From Thereva unica (lineage: Eukaryota > Arthropoda > Insecta > Diptera > Therevidae): a DNA stretch of 64,000 nt. The notes under the pieces are model-generated. The model was not told the DNA's origin. It made no database searches and saw only the letters and a program-made list of their open reading frames with translations. Position numbers and translations under genes: made by a program. Shown piece after piece: positions 18,727-29,338 of the stretch (positions are counted from its first letter, which is position 1; each line of letters starts with the position of its first letter). The stretch spans positions 85,898,543 through 85,962,542 of the forward strand of contig OX465281.1 of NCBI GenBank assembly GCA_949987705.1. The letters are read 5' to 3'.

Positions 18727-19933
18727 CACGGACTTAATCCTTTTTAAAGCCCCAAAAGAAGAGTTTTTTTTGTTTTACAGAAATTAATAAAAATATAAAT
18801 AAAATAAAAAAATAAATAAAAATTGCAGCAGCTAAATAACTTTTCAATTAATCCCCTCGAATTTCTTCAATTTAGCGCGCGGCGACCTGAGGTGAACGTG
18901 ACTCTTCAACCACTGCTTCCCGACTCAAGTACCGTTATCCCGTATTCCTGGTGCGTTTTTCCCTCGTTCGTCGTTTCAGTGCCATCGGAGTTGATCCTTG
19001 ATCATCCAACGGTACTGACATTTAGAATTGTATATTTTTTTTTCTTTGAGATGATGTGCAGAATTCTGCTAACAACATGTAAATGCGATGTTGCCATTTA
19101 TTTTAAAAAGTTATGAACTGATGTAACGAGGAAAAATTCCGCTAGTATGCAACTGCGTTGTTGCCATTGATTTTATTGGCAATATTTTTATGAACTGTTC
19201 TTTTGTTTTTGGGTAACTATCGTTTGGATAAACAGGCTTGGTCCGAAGTCCTAGTTCATAGGGTGACCCTTACAGCGATATTTCTACCAATAATGGACGA
19301 CCGATTAATGTTTTAATGTCGATCACTCTACTATTGCCGATCGATGTACTAATTGTACTAGATGATATCGACACAAAATCGAAGACCAGCGGATGAAGGC
19401 AGTTTTTTATGGGCAGCGTTGGACAGGATCAGTTTTCAAGTAGTGAACAACTATTTTTGGACAAAAAGGTACTCCAGATTAACAAGCAGTATGCACCCAA
19501 GTAATGTCTAATGGTCATTAGGGTTTGAAATGCTTAACTTGTTATGTTTCTGGATTAATTGCTTCACCTTTTTATTTGGTCTCAACGAGGGAATTTAATC
19601 AATTATGGGAAAAACCAAGACACCGTCATCCACGGGGGAATTTATTTTATCAGATACTGTTTAATAAAAAAAACAGTAAAATTTGCGGTGGTATAAAAGT
19701 TGAACAATTAATCATGAGGAATTGAAAAAACATTAAAACTATTATGCTGCTTTCACACTGAATAAAGCAAAACGTTTTATAAGAACAAAACGAAAAAACA
19801 GTCAAGCATTGTGACTAGCCTGTATTCACACCAAATAAACCAAAAAACAAAAAAACAGATTGCTTCGAAAGTATGCTCTATTAAATGTGAATAAGGCACA
19901 AAACATTTCAGTAACAATTGTGATATCAACCAT
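18727..19933. other. Unassigned AT-rich region
   Basis: No gene recognised. An imperfect tandem duplication of about 50-70 bp with TGCGATGTTGCCATT-like sequence occurs at 19077-19198. The last 200 bases are probably the 5' end of the first PIF/Harbinger element. Confidence 0.4.
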
Positions 19934-20116
19934 GTTGTACGGTGTCGATGAGGAAATTGTGGCTATTTCGTTAGCAATAATTGCAGCAGAAGGGGAAAAT
20001 AAAGCAAGGTCGCGTAAATGTTAGGTGCACCCACTTAACCAACGTCGAACAGAAAATAATATTATTTTAAGTTTTCTGGACGAGTTGAGAAATGATGAAG
20101 CTAAATTTAAGAACTA

Positions 20117-20147
20117 CGAGGTGTGACAATTAAGTAATGAGACTGAT
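20117..20147 (+). mobile_element. Mariner-like terminal sequence fragment
   Basis: CGAGGTGTGACAATTAAGTA follows a TA exactly where the Harbinger N-terminal coding stops. It resembles a mariner inverted end, but no partner end was seen. Confidence 0.3.
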
Positions 20148-20547
20148 TATATTGCCGCGATTGTGGTAACCCTGCGACTTTGAAATTCCCTTTCCCTTCT
20201 CTCGGCATCCTTCCCCTATCCATTGATATATTTGCCATCGCTCTAGCTTGTTGCAGTTGATTGGAAATAGAATTTCAAGGATTGACTTTCGCAAAAGCAT
20301 CTGTCCAGCAGAAAAACTTCTAGTAACTTTGAGGTCATTCATTTTTATTTAAATATATTACATATATTGTTTTGGTAATGCTTTTAAAAGGGACCATTCG
20401 GAGTCATCGTAGTCGTGTTTTGTGGCAGAATAGAAGTGCGCCTTGATGAGAGGTGGCAGTAAGTTGTTTCCGGGTGGTTTATTGCATCGATGAAATATGT
20501 ATCATACGATTATGTCGATCTTTGGTGACTGCTATTTAGATTTTGAA

Positions 20548-21096
20548 TAATTGAAGAGCGATATTCCAAAACGTACTAAAGCAATTTTTGTTTAATTTTA
20601 ATATTGTATTGCTTTCCAATCTATGACGTAGTAGTTGTGCATTCACATAAACATTTATCACAAATCATACTCATTCCGATGTATAATGGGGCATACAAAT
20701 GAATTTTCCATCAATTTCAATAGCTAGTATTCATATTGAATTTTTTAATGTTTTTTTTATATTAAAAATAAAGATTTGAAAAATACTATTCTTTCTTTTG
20801 CTGGGCTGAACTTTCTGAGGACTGAAAACATTTACCATAGTGTATGTACTAAGTAATTGACTTAGTATCTACATTATGAAAATGTACCACCATAAATAAA
20901 ACCATTTTTTTCATATAAAATGTAGCAAAATTTATTTATATTTTTATAAATAATAGTTTCTTTTATCGGTTTTTTGAGAAAGGAAATAATATTACAGCCC
21001 TTTAGGCGAGAGTGAAAGTGATATTCAGTTTTTTTTTATTTCCCACTAATTACATCATAAGAACTTAGCACGTTTTGGAATATCGCTCTTCAATTA
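20548..21096. repeat. 27-bp inverted repeat pair bracketing 500 bp
   Basis: ATTGAAGAGCGATATTCC and flanking bases at 20548-20574 recur inverted at 21070-21096. The right copy encodes the end of the MADF-type gene; the left copy would read the same peptide in the opposite direction. Mostly AT-rich, gene-free DNA between them. Confidence 0.75.
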
Positions 21097-21480
21097 CTCT
21101 GCTAGCCTCATCCTCCTCTAGTAAGTCCTCAAGAAGAACAAGAGTTCCATTGGTTCAGCTATTTTTTCTGTAAAAGTCACTGTCTTTGATTTTTTGAAAG
21201 GCACTGCGGAAGGGGTGTATGGTTCATCCGTTGAGGCCGAGGGCCCGTCTATGGGACGAAAACCAAAATTTTCAGAAGCTGAATCACTTTCTTCTGCGAT
21301 GAAATTACTTTGCGAATTTCTGTGCATAAAATCTTTTAAAAATGACATTGCCTTTTGCAAGTACCACACTTTCCTCTTGATTCCTTTACTACCAGATGGG
21401 GTAGTTTCATCGTGTAATCCTCTAGCAAAACTATTTCGCAAACGGTCCATTTTTGTTTGCAATCTGCCACTGAAAACAAA
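21068..21480 (-). pseudogene. MADF-type protein of PIF/Harbinger, partial
   Basis: Frame 21462-21118 holds KMDRLRNSFARG, KRKVWYLQKAMSFLKDF and RNSQSNF, the end of a MADF (Myb-like) domain, followed by a Ser/acidic linker. The presumed C-terminus (acidic, ending IEERYSKTC) is in another frame at 21117-21068, so a small indel intervenes. A splice acceptor-like TTTTCAG lies just upstream at about 21480. Harbinger elements use such a protein for DNA binding and nuclear entry of the transposase. Confidence 0.6.
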
Positions 21481-22191
21481 AATATTCTCGTTGGTTTATT
21501 TGCAGGGAACATAAACAATGTAATAACTATTTTAAAAAACATTCAAACCCTCTCTTTCAGATTTCTGGCAACAGGGGAAAGTTATAACTCTTTGCATTAT
21601 CAGTTCCGACTCGGTGTTTCAACAATTTCAAAGGTTATACCAAAAACGTGCCAAGCTATATGGGACAGTATTTCAGTTATTTGCATGTCGCGATCAGATA
21701 CTCAAAAATGGTTAGATATAGCTGAAAAATTTAATAGAATGTGGAATTTCCCGATTTGGATGGATAATAGGATGCAATGTCCCGCAAATTCTGGCTCTGA
21801 ATTTTTTAATTATACAAAATATTATTCCATTGTTCTCCAAGCTGTCGTCAATGCAGAAGGTAGCTTCATTTCGATAGATATTGGTGATTTTGGTAGAAGT
21901 TCGAATAGTGGAACATTCAAAGAATCTAACTTTGGGAAAAGATTTTAAAATAAAAGTTTAGATCTACCAGATCCAAGGGTAATGCACAACAGCAATGCTT
22001 TTAAATTTCCGTTCATGTTTGTAGGCGATGAAGCTTACTCGTTGAAAGTAAATTTGATGAGAACTTTGCCCGATAAAATTTAACAAATGAGAGGCGTGTA
22101 TTCAATTACCGTTTATCTCGTGCTAGGCGTTTAGTGGAGTGCGCATTCGGAATGATCACTAAAAAATTTAGAATACTTGAAAACGTAATAC

Positions 22192-22945
22192 ACTGATTGA
22201 TTTAAGTTCACCCAACACTTCTATGTTTCAGAGCGTTTTCCTCAGCCCCATTTTGTTGTGGAAACCTGAATTTTAACATAGTTGCCTTTCTAGGGGTTGC
22301 GAATAAGTGGTAAAAAAATTATATGGCTAGCTCTCTTAATAACGGAAAAATGCATACCGGAAGTAAAAGCGTTTCAATTTGACGCACTTTTAGTGCGAAA
22401 TTGATTTAAGTTCAGTTAAAAAATATATAGAAAAAAGGGTTCTTATTGCTATAAATGAACTTTATTTAATATTTATTCGATCCTCCATTGTTTTTATTAC
22501 AGGAAAAAATCTTTTTCTCATACTCGCCACTAATGTGGGGAGCATTTACTCCGGAATTAAATTCCAAGCATGTTAAATGCTTATTTTGAGCGATTCTACT
22601 TTTTCAAATTGCCTTCCATGGGCATAAACCTTCTTGACTACAATTCCCCAAACGTTTTCTATTGGATTTAGATCAGGAGAGCGTGCCGGCCAATCCAAAA
22701 CTGGGATCTGCTGCTCCTCAAACCACTTCATAGCAGCTCTTTCTTTATGGATAGGTGCACTATACTATTGAAAGATCCAATTATCGCTAAGCGCTTCCTC
22801 TCCAAATGACACCAAAACATCGCCCAAAAGTGAAATTTAGTGTGCAGCACACATTCTGTTACTTATTTAACAAATTGGACTCTTTGCACGAGCAGAAAAA
22901 GCGGCTCAAACCACCACTGTGCCTCCTCCAAAATTTCGGCTCCAA
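22192..22945 (-). repeat. Inverted duplicate arm of the Tc1 3' half
   Basis: Reads, on the minus strand, the same C-terminal transposase sequence and terminal repeat as 23105-23875, with gaps (about 22741-22870 is only partly matched). Arms of over 500 bp surround about 600 bp. Confidence 0.85.
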
Positions 22946-22959
22946 GGAACATCACAGCA

Positions 22960-23596
22960 TAAATTGCTAAGGCTTAAATTTGCAGAGAATTTAATGTCAT
23001 GGGACAAGGAATGGCGAAGTGTTATTTTTTCTGATGAAAAAAAAAATTAATCTCCGCGGGCCAGATGGCTGCCAATACTTTTGGCGTGACCTTAAAAAAC
23101 ACCTGAAATTCCTTGGAGCCGAAATTTTGGAGGAGGCACAGTGATGGTTTGGGCCGCTTTTTCTGGTCGTACAAAGAGTCCAATTTGTTGGATAACTACC
23201 CGGATGTGTGCTTCAGACTACATTACCCTGTTGGACGATGTTTTAGTCGTACTGGGAGAGAATGCACATGGCGATAATTGGACATTTCAATAGGATAATG
23301 CACCCATCCCCAAAGCGAGACCTACACTAAAGTGGTTTGAGGAGCAGCAGATCCCAGTTTTGGATTGGCCCGCACGCTCTCCTGATCTAAACCCAATAGA
23401 AAACCTTTGGGGCATTGTAGTCAAGAAGGTGTATGCCCATGGAAGGCAATTTGAAAATGTAGAATCACTTAAAATAGCCATCCAGCAAGCTTGGAGTTTA
23501 ATTCCGGAGGAAATGCTCCACACATTAGTGGCGAGTATGAGAAAAAGATTTTTTCCTGTAATAAAAACAATGGAGGATCGAATAAATATTAAATAA
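22960..23596 (+). pseudogene. Tc1 transposase, catalytic part (DD34E)
   Basis: First Asp is in VIFSDEKK, followed by GPDGCQYFWRDL. A frame change is needed near 23100. Then GGGTVMVWAAFSG, a second Asp in DNAPIP just after an in-frame TAG at 23292, and Glu in SPDLNPIENLWG, with 34 residues between second Asp and Glu. The C-terminus runs to RINIK and a normal stop. The N-terminal DNA-binding domains are missing: that half of the gene is replaced by the inverted copy of the element's 3' part. Confidence 0.8.
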
Positions 23597-23915
23597 AGTT
23601 CATTTATAGCAATAAGAACCCTTTTTTCTATATATTTTTTAACTGAACTTAAATCAATTTCGCACTAAAAGTGCGTCAAATTGAAACGCTTTTATACTTC
23701 CGGTATGCATTTTTCCGTTATTAAGAGAGCTAGCCATATAATTTTTTTACCACTTATTCGCAACCCCTAGAAAGGCAACTATGTTAAAATTCAGGTTTTT
23801 ACAACAAAATGGGGCTGAGGAAAACGCTCTGAAACATAGAAGTGTTGGGTAAACTTAAATCAATTTCGGGCACTGTACATATTATTACCGCCTAAGAAAG
23901 TTGAAAAAAACAACA

Positions 23916-26900
23916 ATAGTGAAAATAAAAACACCAGCGCAGTCTAACGCGAAGGCATCAATCACCCTTCACTAGACACGACCGGACCGACGAACGGCGC
24001 AAGTAAGTACCCTTGCTCCCTACCCTCTCTCGCATCTAGGTCCTGCAGGTGCCGCGGCTAAAATCTGTCGGTCGATGAAATTTGCCCCGTCTCAAAAGGC
24101 ATAACACTTTGACGAGGACAAATTTTATTGACTCTGATGGTTGCGGCAAATGTAATGCCGGGAAATATTCCCCAGAACGTGGCGATTGAACCCGCGCAAC
24201 CGAAGTCCCGTTACAAGTCAAGTTTTGGTATTGACTTTTGTAACATTCGTGGACTTCAAGCGAATTTCTCTTTTGTTGAGTGCCACTTATCTAATTACAA
24301 ACCCCCAATCTTCGCACTTAGTGAAACCCAAATATCACCCGATAATGACTTAGGTTATTACCAGGTGTCGGGGTACACTTTAGTGCACAATCTCTCCCCC
24401 CATAGGGGTATTGCCATTTATGTTAGGGACGACGTGGCTTATTATAAAATACATTCAAGCACAACTTCAGATTTTAATTATCTTTGGATTAAAATCATTT
24501 TCCAAAGCCACGTCATATTCTTCTGCTTCCTATACAGAAGCCCTAACATAAGTAACGAAGCCTCCACCTTATCTTTTGATACTATTTCCGAACAAATCTC
24601 GGGATTTTTGTCGTCCAATCCTGAGTGTGAAATCATCGTTGCGGGTGATTTCAATGTTAAATGGCTGACTTACTCAAATGGCACCAGTATTTCTGGCAAG
24701 GACGTCGAGCTCTTTGCAGACATCAATAACTTGCATCAAATTGTGGATCATCCCACAAGAGTCCCTGATGTTGCTGATCAAGGAAGATATCTCCTTGATC
24801 TTTTTCTAACTTCTCATCCAGCGCGTTACTCCGTCGAAGTTGATTCACCTCTCGGCAATTCAGACCACTGCCTAATCAGTGCTAACTTCCCATTCGAATT
24901 TCCCACCCCTCCCAAACCAGTTCGAAGAACTGTATGGCATTATGGGAAGGCCAATTGGCTGGGGCTTATTAATTTTTTCCAGTCTACAGACTGGAATCTG
25001 TGTTTCCGGAATAGAAACGCCAACTCTGCCGCTATCCGTATCACCAGGATCATACAGGCAGGAATGCATTTGTTCATTCCCCATTCTACCAAATCTGTGA
25101 AGCCTAGGCCCAACAGATGGTTTAATCGAGAGTGTATGAATGCAATCAAAACTAAAGAAGCCGCCTTCCGAGCGTACAAGAGCTTCCCGAGTGAATCGCT
25201 CCGTTTAGAGTACATACAACAAAGAAATTCTTGTAAAACCGCCATCAAGAAAGTCAAAACCTTATTTGACAACAAATTGAGAAGTAAACTCCTAAATGCA
25301 ACCTCCGGTAGCAAAAACTTCTGGTCCTTGGTAAGTTCCATCAAGAAGAATTTCACTACAACTTCAACCCCTTCCTTTATTCACAATGAGAAGGTAATAA
25401 CAGACAGCAAATCCAAGGCCAATTTATTAGCATCTATGTTCGCTTCGAATTCTTCTTTACCCGAAACTGATGTGCTACCCCCTGTTTCCGAGCGTAACGC
25501 CCATTCAATGGACAGGGTTTTTTTCAGGACTCGCGAGGTGCACAGGTGCCTCAAAGAGCTCGATGCCAACAAATCCACTGGACCCGATAATATACCCCCT
25601 ATCGTCTTAAAACAATGCGCCTCACCTTTGGCTAAACCTCTGCGCAAATTATTTTCCCTGTCATATTTCTCCGGAGTTTATCCCGACTCTTGGAAACTTG
25701 CCCATGTTCAGCCCATACCGAAAAAAGGTGATTCCAGCGATCCCTCCAACTACCGCCCAATAGCAATTACTTCTATTCTCTCCAAAACCATGGAGATGAT
25801 AATCAACAAAAAGCTTATGGGATATCTAGAGTCCAATCTACTCATAAACGACAGACAGTATGGCTTCCGACGAAAAAGATCCACTGGCGATCTTTTAGTC
25901 TGTCTTACAGAACACCTCAGCCGTAGCCTGCATGGATCCGGTGAGTCCAGTCTGGTTGCTCTGGATATCTCCAAGGCTTTCGATAGAGTTTGGCACTCAG
26001 CCCTGTTAGCTAAACTCAAAGCTATTGGAGTTGACTCACTTCTACAGAAGTGGATTGAGAGTTTCCTTTCTGGCCGTTCTATCAAAGTAGTATTGGATGG
26101 CGTCAAATCCGCATCTCACCCGATCTCTGCGGGGGTCCCCCAGGGGTCAATTTTATCACCGGCCCTATTTCTCATATTTATAAATGACCTTCTTTCAATC
26201 CCCTCCAACCCACTTCTCAGCTTCGCTGACGACGGTACTCTACGTTACTCGTACAGCTTCGATACAAGACAGACTCATGCCAGATCCTGTCTTGATGATC
26301 GCGAACTAATGTTCAACTCTATTAATAACGACATTGAACTTATTATAGAGTGGGGAAAAAAGAATCGTGTCAAATTCAACCCCTCCAAAACCAAGTACTG
26401 TCTTATCTCCAAAAAGAAGCTCAACACCTCTTCACCCTTGAGAGTGGATGGAGTTCAACTAATGGCCGACCCATCCTTGCACATCTTAGGCGTGACATTA
26501 GCGAAAGATTTGCGATGGAATGACCACATATTCCAAATCGCCAAACAAGCATCCCAGTGCTTGGGATTTCTTAAGAGGTGCAAGTTCCTCCTCCAGCCAT
26601 CGGCCCGTGCTGTTATCTATAAATCCTACATTCGGCCTCTTCTCGAATATAACTCCCTCGTTTGGGGCGGCGCCCCAATAACCACCTTGGCATGGTTAGA
26701 TAAAGTGCAAAAAAGGGCGCTTAAATTAATTGATGACGACACCGCCTGCTCCACCATCGACCCCTTGAGCCACCGTAGGAATGTAGCAGCACTGACAAAA
26801 TTTTATCGCTACTACCACAGTGACTGTTCCTCCGAGTTAAACGCTCTCCTGCCTCCACGGCAATCTTATACCCGCAACACCAGATTAGCCCACTCGTCTC

Positions 26901-27228
26901 ATTCCCTTCACCTGCAACTACCCCTTTCACGCACTCAACAAGATATGAATTCGTTTGTTAATAGAACAACTCGACTGTGGAATAACCTCTCGCAGTCAGT
27001 ATTTCCGAACTCCTACAACATCCAAGAGTTCAAACGCAGGGTTCATCACCACCTTCTTCAAGACCCCCCCGTACCTTTTAATCCTTAACCTATACCCCCC
27101 CCCCCTCATTCTTCCCCCGTACTAAGCTTACTGCTAGACATTGCACCATGACGTGACAAATGACATGACGGACTAGTAGTACAAAGGGTGACTCCTGAGC
27201 TTAGCACTGCCACATAAAAAAAAAAAAA
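23916..27228 (+). mobile_element. Non-LTR retrotransposon (LINE), near full length
   Basis: Contains a complete ORF2 and ends in a 13-base A-run at 27216-27228, directly followed by the next Harbinger coding piece. The left junction lies in an A-rich stretch, so the target duplication cannot be read. A short 5' region precedes ORF2. Confidence 0.85.
24137..27088 (+). CDS. LINE ORF2: APE endonuclease and reverse transcriptase, intact
   Basis: The frame is open for 986 codons; the first ATG is at about 24137. The N-terminal APE-type endonuclease covers about residues 35-250: CNIRGLQANF, LSETQI, VAGDFNV and the histidine motif GNSDHCLIS. The RT domain is at about 480-760: NKSTGPDNIPP, NYRPIAITS, YGFRRKRST, LDISKAFDRVWH, GVPQGSILSP and FADDGTLR (catalytic Asp pair). 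The C-terminal segment holds SYIRPLLEYNSLVWGG and LDKVQKRALKLI, as in CR1/Jockey-group LINEs; the exact clade is not assigned. No stop or frameshift, unlike most genes here. It nicks target DNA and copies its RNA into it. Confidence 0.92.
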   Translation: MVAANVMPGNIPQNVAIEPAQPKSRYKSSFGIDFCNIRGLQANFSFVECHLSNYKPPIFALSETQISPDNDLGYYQVSGYTLVHNLSPHRGIAIYVRDDVAYYKIHSSTTSDFNYLWIKIIFQSHVIFFCFLYRSPNISNEASTLSFDTISEQISGFLSSNPECEIIVAGDFNVKWLTYSNGTSISGKDVELFADINNLHQIVDHPTRVPDVADQGRYLLDLFLTSHPARYSVEVDSPLGNSDHCLISANFPFEFPTPPKPVRRTVWHYGKANWLGLINFFQSTDWNLCFRNRNANSAAIRITRIIQAGMHLFIPHSTKSVKPRPNRWFNRECMNAIKTKEAAFRAYKSFPSESLRLEYIQQRNSCKTAIKKVKTLFDNKLRSKLLNATSGSKNFWSLVSSIKKNFTTTSTPSFIHNEKVITDSKSKANLLASMFASNSSLPETDVLPPVSERNAHSMDRVFFRTREVHRCLKELDANKSTGPDNIPPIVLKQCASPLAKPLRKLFSLSYFSGVYPDSWKLAHVQPIPKKGDSSDPSNYRPIAITSILSKTMEMIINKKLMGYLESNLLINDRQYGFRRKRSTGDLLVCLTEHLSRSLHGSGESSLVALDISKAFDRVWHSALLAKLKAIGVDSLLQKWIESFLSGRSIKVVLDGVKSASHPISAGVPQGSILSPALFLIFINDLLSIPSNPLLSFADDGTLRYSYSFDTRQTHARSCLDDRELMFNSINNDIELIIEWGKKNRVKFNPSKTKYCLISKKKLNTSSPLRVDGVQLMADPSLHILGVTLAKDLRWNDHIFQIAKQASQCLGFLKRCKFLLQPSARAVIYKSYIRPLLEYNSLVWGGAPITTLAWLDKVQKRALKLIDDDTACSTIDPLSHRRNVAALTKFYRYYHSDCSSELNALLPPRQSYTRNTRLAHSSHSLHLQLPLSRTQQDMNSFVNRTTRLWNNLSQSVFPNSYNIQEFKRRVHHHLLQDPPVPFNP

Positions 27229-27540
27229 AGTCGTAATGGCTATATGTGCACTACACAACTTTATCCGCACGGAAAAAAAAAATTGAGCGATATCCGAAAG
27301 GATATTGAAGAATTGTGCGAGAAAGAAGACGAAGATGAAGGAAAATCGTCTATTTGGGCATCATCATCAGCACCTTAGCGTACGCGAGGAATTGGTTAAA
27401 TATTTTAATTCAGAGGCAGGTGCAGTAACCCTAGAACACTACATACAAGTCGTTTTTACGTACACAATTTTTTATTTTGTTATTCTGGCCACCCTCAGTA
27501 CTGCATCAGGCTCAGCAGCCAGCAGTGCTTCGGACCGTTA

Positions 27541-27835
27541 GTAGTGAGCGAAACACCGTTTGAATCGGAGCTTTGTGACTGGAGGTGAGTAAAGACGATT
27601 CTCCCAGTATGAGCGTTTTTGATATATATGTCACTTTGCGGTGTATGTAGTTTTAATGTAGGGATTTATGCACGTCGTTATGCCATGTTATTAGTAATAA
27701 CTATGTATAAACACACTTATGTCGTGGTTATAAAGTCAAGCCTTAGCTGATCAATACGATTTATTTTATACTTTTTATATTTAGATACTTTTATTATTTG
27801 TTTATTCGTTTGTTTAAGAAATAGCAAAACTACCA
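27541..27835. other. Unassigned AT-rich stretch
   Basis: No gene or clear repeat; lies between the end of Harbinger 1 and a piggyBac fragment. Confidence 0.5.
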
Positions 27836-28440
27836 TTGTCAGAAAAAGACATGTTAGAAGAGCTGTATGGAGATGGAGAAGATATACAAATCACTGATTC
27901 GCCACCACAATCGGACGGAGAAGATCCGATGGACTTTTCTGATACCGACCAAAATGAAGATCCAGACTATAACCTTCTGATAATAGTGATGATAGTGAAG
28001 TGCAAGAACAGATCAATATGGCAGATTTAGATGAAATTATTGCTCAAGTATTTCAAGAAGACCCACCTGCCGGACCTTCTTGCGAAATACGAGAAAGTCT
28101 TTTTACCGATTCCAACCAAATAGGAAAGCCGAAAAGTAAAATAAAAAGTAAAGTTCCTAGACGAAAACAAGCGAAAATAGAACCTCAGGAAGAAGACCAG
28201 AGAAAAATCAAGTATAATTCACCTCAATTATGTGGAAAAAACGAGTTTGAATGGAAAACTGCGCCTTTGAGCAGAACAACTGGCAAAAGGCCCTCTAAAA
28301 ATATAGTCTTCATAAAACCAGGAACATCTGGAAATGCTACTAAATCACAAACACCAAAGGAATGCTTTACCAACCTATTTTCATCAGATATGAAAAAAAT
28401 TATCATTGAATGCACAAATGAGGAAATAAAGCTGCAGTGA
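27836..28440 (+). pseudogene. piggyBac transposase N-terminal fragment
   Basis: Acidic start (MLEELYGDGEDIQ, SPPQSDGEDPMDFSD), then a frame change near 27985 into an open frame 28000-28440. The latter reads FEWKTAPLSR, NIVFIKPGTSG, and TPKECFTNLFSSDMKKII with CTNEEIK, the start of the piggyBac transposase domain. It stops before any catalytic Asp. No TTAA-flanked ends were found. Either a truncated copy or the remnant of a longer one. Confidence 0.65.
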
Positions 28441-28654
28441 GCTACAAAATACGCATCAAGAAATGGGAGACCTGATAAAAGATGCGAGACAAGCATTAGG
28501 AGGTGCTTCCATGTCGCCACTTCAATTATGTTTTCTGGGGCTGGCGAAGGAAGTGGAAGCAAGTGGAATGTCATTCGCCCAACGTTCGAATCTTCAAATT
28601 AAGGTAACGGCTCTTGTCCATCAAGAAATTAGCGAACAAGTACAAAATATTTAA
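28441..28654 (+). pseudogene. BESS-like C-terminal fragment, probably of a MADF protein
   Basis: Reads about 67 codons to a stop at 28652-28654. The segment MSPLQLCFLGLAKEVEA and following amphipathic helix resemble the BESS/MADF-protein tail found in PIF/Harbinger elements. It directly abuts the piggyBac frame, and opposes the Harbinger 2 transposase, so it is likely that element's second gene, 5'-truncated. Confidence 0.4.
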
Positions 28655-29338
28655 TGTTTAGGTAAATTTTAATTTTAATTTCTATATTTCATTTCTGAAT
28701 TAGAAAATCTGTATTTTTGTTATTGTTTTTAATGAAATGTTTTTATTTTGCGTTGTATTTATGAATTTTTATATTTTGTCTTATGAATTAGAGAATTTAT
28801 TTTTGTTGAATGAAATTATTTGCCTTTATGTTATATTTATGAATTTATGTATATATCTATTATTAGAGAATTTATTTTTGTTGAATGAAATTATTTGCCT
28901 TTATGTTATATTTATGAATTTATATATCTAAAAGTTAAGTTGAAGTAAGACTGAAGAAATATTTTCCTACATTATTTTTTTTATTATTTTTAACGAAATA
29001 TAGATGGTTGTCGTGGTAGACTGAAAAAAAAATGTAATATTATTTTTAATAAATAAAAACTATTGAAATATTAATCAGTTTATTTGTTATGTGGTGATTC
29101 TTTATAGCTGTGAGGGATTTGGTCATGTAAAATTTTTTATCATCGTGTAAATTTTTAATTTAATTTCACCCCTTGTAGGAACTCAATAACTTTTGAAAAA
29201 TTGCGGATATATTTGGATATATATCTTAAATGAAATTAACTGTGCCTGAAATAATTTATAATAGACACAAAATTGAAGTGATTAGCGATCTCAAATAACA
29301 ATACTTTGGTTTTATTCAAATATCTTTATTAAAATTCA
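28655..29338. repeat. AT-rich region with 59-bp direct duplication
   Basis: No gene. The sequence from 28789 (TAGAGAATTTATTTTTGTTG...) to 28847 is repeated at 28863-28921. Probably the 3' side of Harbinger 2. Confidence 0.7.

Larger units (their letters stand above)
22192..23875 (+). mobile_element. Tc1 element, half snap-back palindrome, inserted in Harbinger 1
   Basis: Flanked by TA on both sides. The right end is CAGTGCCCGAAATTGATTTA (inverted). The left end has the same sequence with a small deletion. The left part, 22192 to about 22945, is an inverted copy of the right part, with gaps. Confidence 0.85.
19934..27412 (+). pseudogene. PIF/Harbinger transposase, dispersed and broken
   Basis: First exon 19934-20116 reads to an internal stop, then VHPLNQRR and LDELRNDEAKFKNY, the Harbinger N-terminal signature. 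After a splice acceptor (TTTCAG at about 21560), the DDE_Tnp_4 core follows: CPANSGSEFFNYTKYYSIVL, IDIGDFGR, VGDEAYSL (second Asp) and VECAFGMITKKFRILEN (Glu). The usual GKH after the first Asp is lost (IWMDNRMQCP). A TAA at 21946 and a shift near 22080 break the frame. After the Tc1 element come PPKKVEK, then the LINE, then VVMAICALHNFIRTE and VREELVKYFNSEAG. The element is thus interrupted twice but still traceable. Confidence 0.8.
19740..27540 (+). mobile_element. PIF/Harbinger element 1, split by Tc1 and a LINE
   Basis: Pieces of one transposase gene lie at 19934-20116, 21551-22190, 23879-23915 and 27229-27412, with a MADF-type gene on the other strand in the first gap. The last gaps are exactly a Tc1 element and a LINE. 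Terminal repeats not resolved. Confidence 0.75.
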
